NCBI RefSeq assembly: GCF_004345425.1
Contig: NZ_SLVP01000009.1
Span: 62,001 to 126,000, forward strand
Origin: Paenibacillus sp. BK033
GTDB lineage: Bacteria > Bacillota > Bacilli > Paenibacillales > Paenibacillaceae
Length of the DNA: 64,000 nucleotides
Reading direction: 5' to 3'
Shown here piece after piece: positions 26,708 to 36,700 of the stretch. Position numbers and translations under genes: made by a program. Under the pieces are notes generated by a model that ran no database searches, was not told the origin of the DNA, and worked only from the letters and a program-made list of their open reading frames with translations. The number at the start of each line of letters is the position of its first letter. The first letter of the stretch is position 1.

Positions 26708-29453
26708 TCATAGAAAAACCGCGCATATCATCTCGCACACGCATTGGGACCGCGAATGGTATCTGCCTTACGAGAAACATCACGTGCGGCTTATCGCGCT
26801 AATGGATACGCTGTTGGACACTTTGGAGAACGACACGGAATACCGCAGCTTCTATCTGGACGGACAGACGATCATCATCGAGGACTACCTGCAAGTACGC
26901 CCGGAAATGCGGGAGCGTCTAGAAAAATGGATCCGCGAGGGCCGCATTCATATCGGCCCATGGTACGTGCTGCAGGATGCGTTCCTGACGAGCAGCGAAG
27001 CGAATGTCCGCAATCTGCAGATCGGGCACCAGGATGCCGCGCAGTACGGCACGATCGCGAAGGTCGGGTATTTCCCCGACACCTTCGGCAACATCGGCCA
27101 AGCGCCGCAGCTCATGAAGCAGGCGGGCATCGACAACGCGGTGTTCGGCCGCGGCGTCAAGCCGACGGGCTTCAACAACATGGTCTCGGACTCCGCATAC
27201 GAGTCGTCCTTCTCGGAGCTCGTATGGGAAGGGCCGGACGGCTCGCAGGTGCTCGGCATACTGTTCGCCAACTGGTACAGCAACGGCAACGAGGTACCCG
27301 TGGACGTAGCGGAAGCCAAGGAATACTGGGACCGCAAGTTGGCCGATGCCGGCAAATACGCATCGACGGGGCAGCTCCTGTTCATGAACGGCTGCGATCA
27401 TCAGCCGATCCAGACGGATCTGGCCGAAGCGATCCGCGTCGCGCGCAAGCTGTACCCGGATACGGATTTCGTCCATTCGAATTTCCCGGATTACCTGGCG
27501 TCGCTGAAGTCGTCGCTCGCCGATAAGCAGCTGTCGGTCGTGCGCGGCGAGCTGCGCAGCCAGCGGACGGACGGCTGGTCGACGCTCGTGAATACGGCGT
27601 CCGCACGAGTCTACCTGAAGCAGATGAACCAGGTCGGGCAGACGATCCTCGAGAAGGTCGCCGAGCCGCTCGCCGCGTTCGCGCATGTGGCTGGCAAGGC
27701 AACCTACCCGCATCATCTGATGAAGTACGCTTGGAAAACGCTCATGCAGAATCATCCGCATGACAGCATTTGCGGCTGCAGCGTCGACGAAGTGCACCGC
27801 GAGATGGTTACCCGGTTCGATAAGAGCCGCCATGTGGCGGAGACGATCGTCGACGACAGCAAGCATGCGGTCGCCGGCGCCGTCGACACGAGCGTGTTCG
27901 CGGGCTACGGCCAGAATGCGCTGCCGCTTGTCGCGTTTAATACGACCGGATGGACGCGCAGCGGCGTCGTTGAGGTCGAGCTGGACGTTGCGCGCGTGTA
28001 TTTCCGAGAAGGCATCGCCCCGAATGACATGATTCGCATGATGAAGGAGGTTTCTCTCGAGGGACGCACGCTTGTGGACGCGGACGGCAACGCGGTCGCG
28101 CATACGTTCGAGGATCTGGGCTTGAAGTTCGGCTACGACCTGCCGGATGACAAATTCCGCCAGCCGTATTGGACCCGCCGGGTGAAGCTGACGTTCGAAG
28201 CGACCGCCGTGCCGGCGCTTGGCTTGAAAACTTACGCTTGGGTGCTCGGTGCTGCAGGCGATGCTTCGTCGTCGTCCTTGGTAACCGGTCCGCGTACGCT
28301 GGCGAACGACAACCTGAGCATCGAGATCGCCGAGGACGGAACCTTGGCGGTAACGGATATCGCCAGCGGACGCACGTACCGCGATCTGCTCATCTATGAA
28401 GATGCCGGAGATATCGGCAACGAGTACATGTTCAAGCAGCCGGACGGCGAGCCGGCGCTCACGACCAAAGGTCTTGCGGCCGAAATCCGCGTTATCGAAG
28501 ACAGCGCGTACCGCGCAGCGTTCGAGATCGTGCATCATTGGTCGATACCGGCATCCGCGGACGAGCTGTTCGAGCAGGAGAAGCAGGAAGCCGTTTATTA
28601 TCCCGAGCGTAAAGCCGGCCGTTCCACGGACTACGTGCCGTTTAAGATCCGCACCGTCGTCAGCCTGGAGCGTTCCGGGCGCGGCGTAGGCATCCGTACG
28701 ACGTTTAATAACCAAGCGAAGGACCATCGCGTACGCGCCTTGTTCCCGACCGACCTGGCCGCGTCCGTCCATCGGGCCGACGCGATCTTCGAAGTGGCGG
28801 TACGTGACAATGAGCCGGCCGCCGAATGGGAGAACCCGAGCAACGCGCAGCATCAGCAAGCCTTTGCCGATGTGAGCGACGGCACGCTGGGTCTCACGAT
28901 CGCGAACCTGGGCTTAAACGAATACGAAGTGCTGCGCGACGGCCGCAATACGATTGCCGTCACGCTGCTTCGCTCCGTCTCCGAGCTGGGCGACTGGGGC
29001 GTCTTCCCGACGCCGGAAGCGCAATGCCTCGGCGAGCAAACGGTAGAGCTCTTAATCCTTCCGCATGGCGGCGACGGTGCGGCGACGGGCGCTTATGCGG
29101 CTGCGTATCAGTTCCAAGCGCCTTGGACCATCGCGCAAACCGGCATTCACGGCGGAACGCTTTCGCCGGAGCATGCGTTCCTGGCATGGGAAGGCGAAGG
29201 CATTGCGTTCTCCTCCGCCAAGATCGCGGAAGCGACGGGCGACCTCATGCTGCGCTGGTTCAACATGCGGCCGGAAGCCGCGAAGCTGCAGGCGCAGCCG
29301 AACGTCGGCACGGCCGCTGCAGCGTACGCGAGTGACGTGCTCGAGCAAGCGGGCGAACGCCTTCAGCCACCGGGCGAAGGCGGCAACGGCTCGTTCGCGG
29401 CGGAGCTCGGGCCGTGCGAGATCTATACGGTAGGCATCGCGGCTGCGAAATAA
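26694..29453 (+). CDS. GH38 alpha-mannosidase
   Basis: A 919-residue protein with the GH38 signature at its N-terminus: HTHWDREW gives zinc ligands H15, H17 and D19, and GYFPDTFGN carries the nucleophile D129. The central region with HDSICGCSVDEVH holds the next conserved metal-site block. The C-terminal beta-rich domains (about 400-919) are as in MngB-type bacterial enzymes. It hydrolyses alpha-linked mannose from oligosaccharides in the cytoplasm. An AAAGGAG site inside the end of the previous gene serves its ATG, and the two genes overlap by 14 bp. A perfect palindrome terminator follows. Confidence 0.95.
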   Translation: MANADHRKTAHIISHTHWDREWYLPYEKHHVRLIALMDTLLDTLENDTEYRSFYLDGQTIIIEDYLQVRPEMRERLEKWIREGRIHIGPWYVLQDAFLTSSEANVRNLQIGHQDAAQYGTIAKVGYFPDTFGNIGQAPQLMKQAGIDNAVFGRGVKPTGFNNMVSDSAYESSFSELVWEGPDGSQVLGILFANWYSNGNEVPVDVAEAKEYWDRKLADAGKYASTGQLLFMNGCDHQPIQTDLAEAIRVARKLYPDTDFVHSNFPDYLASLKSSLADKQLSVVRGELRSQRTDGWSTLVNTASARVYLKQMNQVGQTILEKVAEPLAAFAHVAGKATYPHHLMKYAWKTLMQNHPHDSICGCSVDEVHREMVTRFDKSRHVAETIVDDSKHAVAGAVDTSVFAGYGQNALPLVAFNTTGWTRSGVVEVELDVARVYFREGIAPNDMIRMMKEVSLEGRTLVDADGNAVAHTFEDLGLKFGYDLPDDKFRQPYWTRRVKLTFEATAVPALGLKTYAWVLGAAGDASSSSLVTGPRTLANDNLSIEIAEDGTLAVTDIASGRTYRDLLIYEDAGDIGNEYMFKQPDGEPALTTKGLAAEIRVIEDSAYRAAFEIVHHWSIPASADELFEQEKQEAVYYPERKAGRSTDYVPFKIRTVVSLERSGRGVGIRTTFNNQAKDHRVRALFPTDLAASVHRADAIFEVAVRDNEPAAEWENPSNAQHQQAFADVSDGTLGLTIANLGLNEYEVLRDGRNTIAVTLLRSVSELGDWGVFPTPEAQCLGEQTVELLILPHGGDGAATGAYAAAYQFQAPWTIAQTGIHGGTLSPEHAFLAWEGEGIAFSSAKIAEATGDLMLRWFNMRPEAAKLQAQPNVGTAAAAYASDVLEQAGERLQPPGEGGNGSFAAELGPCEIYTVGIAAAK

Positions 29454-29533
29454 ACGCCGCTTTTGCGAATTGGTTTTAACCAACGGAGCGGAAAGAGGGT
29501 GGATCGGCAAGTCCGGTCCGGAACAGTAGTTAA

Positions 29534-29573
29534 GGGCAGCTGGCCATATGGCCAGCTGCCCGATTTATTTTTC
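29534..29573. terminator. Intrinsic terminator after the mannosidase operon
   Basis: A perfect 28-bp palindrome (GGGCAGCTGGCC and its complement) at 29534-29561 is followed by a T-rich run. It lies between the rightward mannosidase gene and the leftward amidohydrolase gene and may serve both. Confidence 0.85.
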
Positions 29574-29596
29574 ATAAGCCCTGCCGCATGAAATAA

Positions 29597-30907
29597 TTAA
29601 CTCCGTTTTTGCGCACCTTTAAACCATACGGCTTTAATGGATAAGGTATCCGAGATATGGGTTGTCGGATCGCCATCCACCAGTACGAGGTCCGCACGCG
29701 CGCCTTCCGCAATACGACCCCGATCCGTAAGGCCGAACCGACGGGCAGGTTTCGAGGTAGCCGACTGAAGGGCTTCTATCGGAGTGAATCCGGCCTTAAC
29801 CAGCAATTGCAGCTCATGATGCACGCTGGCTCCGTGGGCAAGGCCGCCAAGATTCGGAACGGGAACGGGGGCGACATCCGTCCCGACCAGAATATCCACG
29901 CCGGCCTTGTGAAGATCCATCACGTTTTTAAAGCTATTTTCCAGGTTGCCTTGCGGGAAAGTATTGAAGCTTGAGTTCAATATATCCATCCATTCCGGAC
30001 TTAGCTTGGAATGAACGCGGGGATCATTCGCCAATTCCGATGCCGGGTTCCCAAGAATGGATGAGTTCAATACCAGGCACGGTGTAACAAACGCGCCGGA
30101 ATCGGCGATGGTCTGCACTAACTCCGGCGTATACCCGGGCCTGTCGATAAACAGGTGGCCCAATCCGTCCACTCCAAGATCGATGGCAGTTTGCGATGAA
30201 TGGGCAGTCAAGACATGGGCGATGACGATTTTACCGGACTTATGGGCTTCTTCTACGGCTGCTTTAAGAATCTCATCGCTTAATACGGGCAGGCCGGGGG
30301 CACCCATGACCGTACCTTCTTCAATCATGATCTTTATATAGTCGGCGCCATTATCCACTTGAGTATGCACATGTTTAATCGCTTCTTCCACCGTCGTTAC
30401 TTGCGGCACCTCTTCGTGATCGTGGGCATAAGCGGCTAGCATAGCTTCCCGGTCTTCATCCGATAACTTCGCCAATTCCTTTAATACGAATTCCGGAATT
30501 TCGTCCCCATCAGGCAGTAATTCATCCGGATGGCCTCCCGGAGCGGTGATTGCCGTGCCTGCAGAGCGGACATCGGCGACGTCATCCGCATTTTTTAATT
30601 GAATCGCCCGTCCTCTCCCCGTGAAATCGCCATTCATTTCGAGTTCCGTCGTCACTCCGAAATTTAATGCATCCCTTAATCCGCCGACGGAAGTGTGGAC
30701 ATGCGCATCAATCAAGCCGGGCAGTAAGGTTGCGCCCTCGGCATCGATTATTGCTGCATCTGCCGGAACGTCGCCGCCCACCGCAATTATGGTTTCCCCT
30801 TCGATGACGATGCTCCTTGCTTCGATTACTTTTTCGCCATCGAAAATACGCGCATTCGTAATCGCCGTTACTTTTTCTACAGAAGAGCTTGGGATTGAAT
30901 TATTCAT
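29597..30907 (-). CDS. Amidohydrolase-family protein (imidazolonepropionase/prolidase-like)
   Basis: A 436-residue metal-dependent hydrolase. The N-terminal composite beta domain is followed by the HVH metal motif in LIDAHVHTSVGG (about residue 68). Further candidate ligands are the Lys in YIKIMIEEG, the His in IAHVLTAH and the Asp in LVGTDVAPVP. The substrate is unknown; relatives include dipeptidases and deaminases. The frame extends upstream to 30976, but the ATG at 30905-30907 has a perfect AAGGAGG site. Its promoter contains a MarR-type operator shared with the divergent marR-like gene, so the MarR protein probably represses it until a ligand is present. Confidence 0.88.
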   Translation of the reverse strand: MNNSIPSSSVEKVTAITNARIFDGEKVIEARSIVIEGETIIAVGGDVPADAAIIDAEGATLLPGLIDAHVHTSVGGLRDALNFGVTTELEMNGDFTGRGRAIQLKNADDVADVRSAGTAITAPGGHPDELLPDGDEIPEFVLKELAKLSDEDREAMLAAYAHDHEEVPQVTTVEEAIKHVHTQVDNGADYIKIMIEEGTVMGAPGLPVLSDEILKAAVEEAHKSGKIVIAHVLTAHSSQTAIDLGVDGLGHLFIDRPGYTPELVQTIADSGAFVTPCLVLNSSILGNPASELANDPRVHSKLSPEWMDILNSSFNTFPQGNLENSFKNVMDLHKAGVDILVGTDVAPVPVPNLGGLAHGASVHHELQLLVKAGFTPIEALQSATSKPARRFGLTDRGRIAEGARADLVLVDGDPTTHISDTLSIKAVWFKGAQKRS

Positions 30908-30947
30908 TTTATTATTCCTCCTTGGAGTTGCGTTCGAATCAATTCGG

Positions 30948-30976
30948 AGTATAACTGTTAGGAAACTAACTGTCAA
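30948..30976 (-). promoter_or_regulatory. Sigma-A promoter of the amidohydrolase gene
   Basis: On the minus strand TTGACA (30971-30976), a 17-bp spacer and TATACT (30948-30953). The spacer is almost filled by the palindrome GTTAG-N4-CTAAC. Confidence 0.75.
30957..30970. promoter_or_regulatory. MarR-type operator 1
   Basis: GTTAGgaaaCTAAC is a perfect inverted repeat lying between the -10 and -35 of the amidohydrolase promoter. The same half-sites recur at 31035-31048. Confidence 0.7.
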
Positions 30977-30991
30977 TAAACTAATATTTGT

Positions 30992-31020
30992 TTGACAGGA
31001 AAGCTGCTTCTCTGTATAGT
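30992..31020 (+). promoter_or_regulatory. Sigma-A promoter of the marR-like gene
   Basis: TTGACA (30992-30997), a 17-bp spacer and TATAGT (31015-31020). It points away from the amidohydrolase promoter, with the two -35 boxes 15 bp apart. Confidence 0.78.
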
Positions 31021-31034
31021 TTATTTGCTTACAG

Positions 31035-31048
31035 TTAGCGTTCTAACA
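31035..31048. promoter_or_regulatory. MarR-type operator 2
   Basis: GTTAGcgttCTAAC matches operator 1 in both half-sites and spacing. It lies just after the predicted transcription start of the marR-like gene, suited to autorepression. Confidence 0.7.
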
Positions 31049-31065
31049 ATAAGGGAGGAACGGTT

Positions 31066-31494
31066 ATGAAGCCTCGCAAGGATACGCCTTATCTGGATTT
31101 GTTTCAGATTATTGGCCTTAAGTTAAAGAAAAAAGCGGACGAGAGCATAAAAGAGTTAGGTTTAAACGCTCAACAAGGAAAAATAATCGGCTATATCTAC
31201 GAGAATCAAGAAAAGGAATTAATTCAGAGGGATCTTGCCGATCGGTTTCATCTGCGCGGGGCCAGCATAACAAGCATGCTTCAAGGCCTTGAGCAAAGAG
31301 GATTTATCGAACGGAAAATCCCGGCCAATAACGAAAGGCAAAAAAATATATATGTTTTGCCAAAGGCCGTTGAATTGATTGAAGATTTTAATGAGTCCTT
31401 CCAAAAGGTGGAGGACGAGATCGTTCAGGTTCTTACCGAAGAGGAAAAGCAAGCCTTGAAGGAATTGCTCACCAAAATTAATGAACGCTTATAG
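31066..31494 (+). CDS. MarR-family transcriptional regulator
   Basis: A 142-residue winged helix-turn-helix protein. The recognition region is in the IQRDLADRFHLRGASITSMLQGLEQRGFIERK segment (residues ~56-87), with the wing in IPANNERQKNIYVL. Long helices at both ends would form the dimer interface. It is transcribed divergently from the amidohydrolase gene and has two identical operators at the two promoters. MarR proteins release DNA when they bind small aromatic or other ligands. A GGGAGGA site precedes the ATG. Confidence 0.93.
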   Translation: MKPRKDTPYLDLFQIIGLKLKKKADESIKELGLNAQQGKIIGYIYENQEKELIQRDLADRFHLRGASITSMLQGLEQRGFIERKIPANNERQKNIYVLPKAVELIEDFNESFQKVEDEIVQVLTEEEKQALKELLTKINERL

Positions 31495-31571
31495 GGCGCG
31501 TTTGGAGTCGCTACCTCGAAGGTAGGCTATCATTGGCCGAGATCATAAACGCTATAAAGAACAGAATTAAA

Positions 31572-31608
31572 GCAGCATTTCCTTTTATGGAAATGCTGCT
31601 TTTTTAGT
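31572..31608 (+). terminator. Intrinsic terminator after the marR-like gene
   Basis: AAAGCAGCATTTCC and GGAAATGCTGCTTT form a 14-bp stem with a 6-base loop, followed by a T-run. Confidence 0.88.
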
Positions 31609-31947
31609 ATCGGAAATAAAGTTCGTTCAGGATACAGGAGTTGAAAAAGTATCCTGATATTTCCTGTAAGTTAGATCAAAAGAACTAGAAAACGAAGTTT
31701 TTTCACGAAATTATTACAAAATGTATAAATTATTAACACAGTTTTTTTTATTTTGCTATTCAACTTATAGTTATTTAGTACGATACTATATAAATAGTCT
31801 ATGTCGAAATTTGGCAGCATTACGAGATTGGATTTATGTTTTTCAGAAATTATTCCATATCGTTACTTAAGGGAAGGGGGTTAATCGCGTTTCGATTTGA
31901 TAATGCAGCCAAATAGACAATTAAATGATAATAGGAGCGTTTTACAG
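31609..31947. other. AT-rich intergenic region upstream of the chemoreceptor gene
   Basis: About 340 bp of strongly AT-rich DNA without a supported gene. Several T- and A-runs and -10-like stretches occur (for example near 31782-31792), but no convincing sigma-A or sigma-D promoter could be chosen by eye. Nothing else was recognised. Confidence 0.5.
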
Positions 31948-33699
31948 ATGTTGTTGATCAGACGGATGTCCTTTTTCACCAAGATGTTGCTGCTAGCCTT
32001 TATTAACATTATTTTAATCGGCACAATTCTAATCTCCTCCAGTTATATGACCCAAAAAGACATTCTGATTGAGCAGCTGCGCGGTCAGATTATTGCCATA
32101 ACGCAGGAGTGGGCGAAAGAAATCGACCCGGCGGTCGTTGCCCAGGCGATTGAGCAGAAGAGTTATCAGGGTTCGGCGCAAGCCGAGCTTCAGGTTAAAT
32201 TCGACGAAATTCACAAATACAATCCGAATATCGCGCAAGCGTACATATTTGGCACGGAGCTCGAGGACGGCAATAAAACCTCGCTGGTCGCCATGCCTAC
32301 AAGTCTCGTAGAAGCGTTCTCTGCCGAGAACATTAATATCGGGGACATGTACGAGCAGCCGTCCGCCATGGCGAGTGCCGTTGCCAAGATGCTGAAGACC
32401 GGCAAGCCGACCTTTACAAGCTTCTATTCCGACAGCTTCGGGACATGGACGTCGGTTCTTTACCCAATCGTTGACAGCCAAGGCAACAGTCTTGGATTCT
32501 TCGCTGCCGACGTGGATGCAAGCGCTGTTCCCGAGGGACTGCACAAGCTTCTTGTGAATGGCATTACCATTATGGTTATTTTCATGCTGATTATTTTCCT
32601 GATCCAATTCTTTGTGTCCCGCCGTACGATGAAGCCTATTAAGGAGCTGGTTCGCGGTATTGATACGGTCAGCACCGGCAACCTGAACGTAGAGCTGAAG
32701 ACCGGCAGCGACGACCTTGGAATGGTTAACCAGAAATTCAACCAGATGGTCAGCCGGATTAACGATATGATGCTTCAAGTTCAGCACACCTCGCATGCCG
32801 TTACGAATTCTGCCAAGAATCTGCATGAAATCTCGGAGCTGAACAGTAAAAATACAAACCTGATCACGGCAAGCGTACAGGAAATCTCGGGAGGCATCGG
32901 GGAGCAGAAGCAGGCGACCATGGATACCGCCAGAGCGATGGCCGAGCTTGCAACCGTTATTCAGACGATCGCGGAGAATTCCTCGAAGGTCGCTCACGAA
33001 GCTTACGACATGGAGCAAAAATCCATTGAGGGCAACTCGGCCGTAAAGCAGGTCATGACGCAGATGGAGCAAATCCAGACCGTCGTCAGCAAGTCTACAA
33101 GTGCCATTAAGCTGCTGGACAGCCGTTCGCAGGAGATCGAGAATATCGTTTCGATTATCATGAACATCTCCGGCCAGACGAATCTGCTTGCGCTGAACGC
33201 GGCGATCGAAGCCGCACGGGTAGGCGAGCATGGTAAAGGCTTTGCCGTCGTTGCCGGCGAGGTGCGGAAGCTGGCGGAGCAGTCCGACCAGTCCGCGAAT
33301 CAAATCTCCGAGCTCGTGAAGGAAATTCAGGACGTTATCCGGATTGCCGTAGAGGCGCTGGAGCAAGGTACCTACGAGGTTATTGACGGCCTCAAAGTGA
33401 CGAGCACCACGGAGCAGCTGTTGAACGAGATTCTGCAGGCTACGCAAAACGTAACGATGCAAATTCAAGAGGTGTCGAGTTCGACAGAGGAGCTGTCGGC
33501 AGGCACGGAGGAGCTTACGGCAACATCCGAAAGCCTGTCGTCGGCGGTAAGCGTTACGGCCGTAAACAGCGCCAAAATATCCGATTCCGTCGAAGAGCAG
33601 AAGGAAAGCATGTCCGCGATCGTGGACTCTTCAACGGAGCTTACCGCTCTGTCGGAAAAACTTCAGAAGCTCCTTAACCAGTTCCAGGTTAAAGGTTAA
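31948..33699 (+). CDS. Methyl-accepting chemotaxis protein
   Basis: A membrane chemoreceptor of about 584 residues. It has one membrane segment near the N-terminus (about 10-32), an extracellular domain (about 33-205), a second membrane segment (about 207-230), a HAMP domain, and a long coiled-coil signalling domain. The tip motif [21 protein letters not shown], which contacts CheA and CheW, is intact. The frame continues upstream to 31897, but the ATG at 31948 follows a TAGGAG site at good spacing and starts the protein just before the first membrane segment. The ligand is unknown. A palindromic hairpin follows. Confidence 0.93.
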   Translation: MLLIRRMSFFTKMLLLAFINIILIGTILISSSYMTQKDILIEQLRGQIIAITQEWAKEIDPAVVAQAIEQKSYQGSAQAELQVKFDEIHKYNPNIAQAYIFGTELEDGNKTSLVAMPTSLVEAFSAENINIGDMYEQPSAMASAVAKMLKTGKPTFTSFYSDSFGTWTSVLYPIVDSQGNSLGFFAADVDASAVPEGLHKLLVNGITIMVIFMLIIFLIQFFVSRRTMKPIKELVRGIDTVSTGNLNVELKTGSDDLGMVNQKFNQMVSRINDMMLQVQHTSHAVTNSAKNLHEISELNSKNTNLITASVQEISGGIGEQKQATMDTARAMAELATVIQTIAENSSKVAHEAYDMEQKSIEGNSAVKQVMTQMEQIQTVVSKSTSAIKLLDSRSQEIENIVSIIMNISGQTNLLALNAAIEAARVGEHGKGFAVVAGEVRKLAEQSDQSANQISELVKEIQDVIRIAVEALEQGTYEVIDGLKVTSTTEQLLNEILQATQNVTMQIQEVSSSTEELSAGTEELTATSESLSSAVSVTAVNSAKISDSVEEQKESMSAIVDSSTELTALSEKLQKLLNQFQVKG

Positions 33700-33715
33700 G
33701 GCTAACCTGTTTCAT

Positions 33716-33748
33716 CCTCGCATCGGATCCGATGCGGGGACATTTTTA
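33716..33748 (+). terminator. Terminator-like palindrome after the chemoreceptor gene
   Basis: CGCATCGGATCCGATGCG (33719-33736) is a perfect palindrome with flanking CC/GG pairing, followed by a short T-run. The weak T-run may allow read-through into the NRPS-like gene 24 bp further on. Confidence 0.6.
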
Positions 33749-33771
33749 CTGCTCGGAAGGAGTATAGAGAT

Positions 33772-36700
33772 ATGACGGAGATTAATCATCACACTAAGGT
33801 AACAGAGAATTTGCTGCTATTTATCCCGCTCGATTCGTCACGTCACAGCCGCACTTATTCCTACTTAACAGTAGAAGCAGCCTTTGAAGACCGCTTAAAC
33901 GAGAAGCTGCAGGCTTTGAAGGATGACGGAGAGCAACTCGCGGCAGCAGCCTTTATGGCCATGCTTTACCGTTTGTCCGGGGAAACCGACATTATGGCGG
34001 AGTGGATTACGGGCGGCGGGACGCCGGTACCCCTTCTTCTAAGCTTCGAACAGAAGCAGACTTTCGCTAGTTTGAAAGAGACGATTAACAATCAGGCAGC
34101 AGCCGCGGCTGTCGCTTCGCCGGAGCTTCAATTCGATACCCGGTTCTCGTGCGGCCGGCCGATCCGCACGGTACAGGAGCTGCTCAACTGGCAGCTGCTT
34201 CATGAGGGCGGCCGCTGGATGCTGCGCGTGGATTACGACAGCTCGGTGCTCACGGAGTCTACGATCCGCAGGTATATGCAATACTTTGATATTTTGCTGG
34301 AGGCGGCTCTTACGGATGCGGGCAGCCTGATTGCCGCGGTCGATATTCTGCTCGATACGGACCGGGCAGTTTATGATCGCATGAACGATACGTCTTACCC
34401 TTACGATCGAACAAAGACGATTCACGGCATGTTCGAGCAAGCGGCTGCAGCTTATCCGGATCGAATCGCAGTCTCTTCCATTTACGGACAGCTGACTTAC
34501 CGGGAGTTGAACGAGAGAGCGAACAGCACGGCAAGAATGCTGTTGAATCGCGGTCTCGGCAAAGGAGATTTCGTCACCATCTTTATGGAGCGGAGCCTGG
34601 AGCTGATCGTCAGCCTGCTTGGCATTCTTAAGGCGGGCGGCGTGTACGTTCCGGTTGACCCGGAGCATCCGGAGGAACGCAACCGCTATATTTTGTCGGA
34701 TACCGCATCGGCCTTTTTCCTGACCAAATCCGCCTACGAAGCACAGGCGGCCTTGCTCTGCGAAGGCGTGGATACCGTCAAGGAGATCATTGCGCTAGAC
34801 TCCGGCATGACCGAGGTCTATGAAGGGATCTACAATATCGAGAACGGGGCTGCCCCGGAGGATCTTGCCTATATTATCTATACATCCGGCTCGACGGGAA
34901 GGCCGAAGGGCGCGCTGATCGCGCATGAAGGCGTCGTCAACCTGGGCGAGACGGTCCGCACGGACTGCGGCATTGGCCCCGAGGACGTGCTTACGCAGTT
35001 CGCGACGTACAGCTTTGACGCATCGGTATGGGATACGATAGGAGCGCTGTTCTACGGGGCGCATCTGTATTTACTGTCTGCGGAGGAGCGGGTATCCGTC
35101 GAGGAATTCGCTAGCGCGATCGAGAGAACGGGGACAACCATCATTACGATCCTGCCGACGGTGTTCTTCAACCAGCTGTCCGCTTACTTATCGGAGGAAG
35201 GCTACCGCAAGCTTTCGGGCGTCAAGCTCATAACGGTTGCGGGCGAGGCGTTATACGGCGAGCAGGTCCGGGCCTTCCAGCGCAAGTTCCATGACGCGAT
35301 CGATATCGTTAACGTATACGGTCCAACCGAATGCACGGTCTGCACAACAACGTTTACGGTAAGAGGGCTTATTCCGGATGAGGTAACGAGCATTCCGATC
35401 GGCAAGCCGATTCATAATTACAAGGTTTATATTGTGAACGAAGAAAATCAGCTGTGTCCGGTAAACGTGCACGGCGAGGTATATATATCAACCGTGGGAC
35501 TCGCGAAAGGGTACTTGAACCAGCCGGAGAAAACGGCCGAAGCCTTTATCGACAATCCGTTTGGCGAAGGGAAAATCTACAAGTCCGGCGATATCGCGAA
35601 GCTGCTGCCTGACGGAACGGTCGAGTATGCAGGGCGCCGCGACTCCCAGATCAAGATCCGCGGTCACCGCATCGAAATCGGGGAAATCGAGGACAGCTTC
35701 GCCAAAATTCCAAACGTACAGGACATTGCGGTCATCTGCAAGAAGGATACGGACGGCCAAAATACGCTGGTCGGTTATTTCACGACCCAAGACGGCGCCG
35801 AGCTGCAGTCTGCGGTTATCAAGCGGATGCTGGGAGCTAAGCTGCCTTCTTATTTTGTTCCGAAATGGATCGTTCAGCTGGATGCGATGCCGATATCGCC
35901 AACGGGCAAAATCGACCGCAAAGGTCTGCAGCGCTTCAATCATATGGAGACCTTGGCCGCCGATGAAGGCTTTGCGCCGCCGGCGACGGTCATTGAGAGG
36001 GACATTGCCGCATCCTGGCAGGAGGCGCTGCGTCTGGAGCGGGTTGGACGGTACGATGACTTCTTCTCGATTGGCGGCGATTCGCTGGCGATTATCCATG
36101 TGCTCGTCCTGCTGAAGCCGCAATATCCGGAGCTGAAAATCAATGATTTCTTCACCTGCCGGACCGTGGAAGCCTTGGCCTCGCGGATCGAGCAGCTGCA
36201 GGCGGTGCAGGCTCTAGACGGGAAAGGCTCTGCCAAGCCGGCGGCCGGACCTATTGTGCCGCTTAACGAGGAGCCTCCGATCCCGGATCCGGAAGCAGCA
36301 ATGCCGCAAAATAGCGGCGCTGAGCCTAAAGCTTTCTTGCTGACGGGAGCTACGGGTTATCTTGGCGCTTATCTGCTGCATGAGCTGCTTGAGCAAAGCG
36401 ATGCGAAGATCTATTGCCTCGTCCGTCCGGGAATCGATTCCGGTCTGGTCCGCGTTCAGGCGCATATGGAATACTTCTTCGGACAAGCGGTCAAGGAACG
36501 TATCGAGGAGCGGGTGATCGCGGTAGAAGGCGACTTGGAGCAGGAGGATCTGGGGATTTCCGCCGAGACGCGGCAGGAGCTTCTGGGTTCGCTGGATGCC
36601 ATTATTCACAGCGCAGCCGATGTAAGGCATTTTGGCGAAGAAGAGCAATTCGCGAAGACGAATATCGCGGGCACGCTCGCCTTAATCGGTCTTGCCAAGG

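Noticed and set aside
26919-28859. 646-codon open frame on the minus strand
   Set aside because: Shadow of the GH38 gene, whose catalytic motifs are clear. No ribosome binding site or domain was seen.
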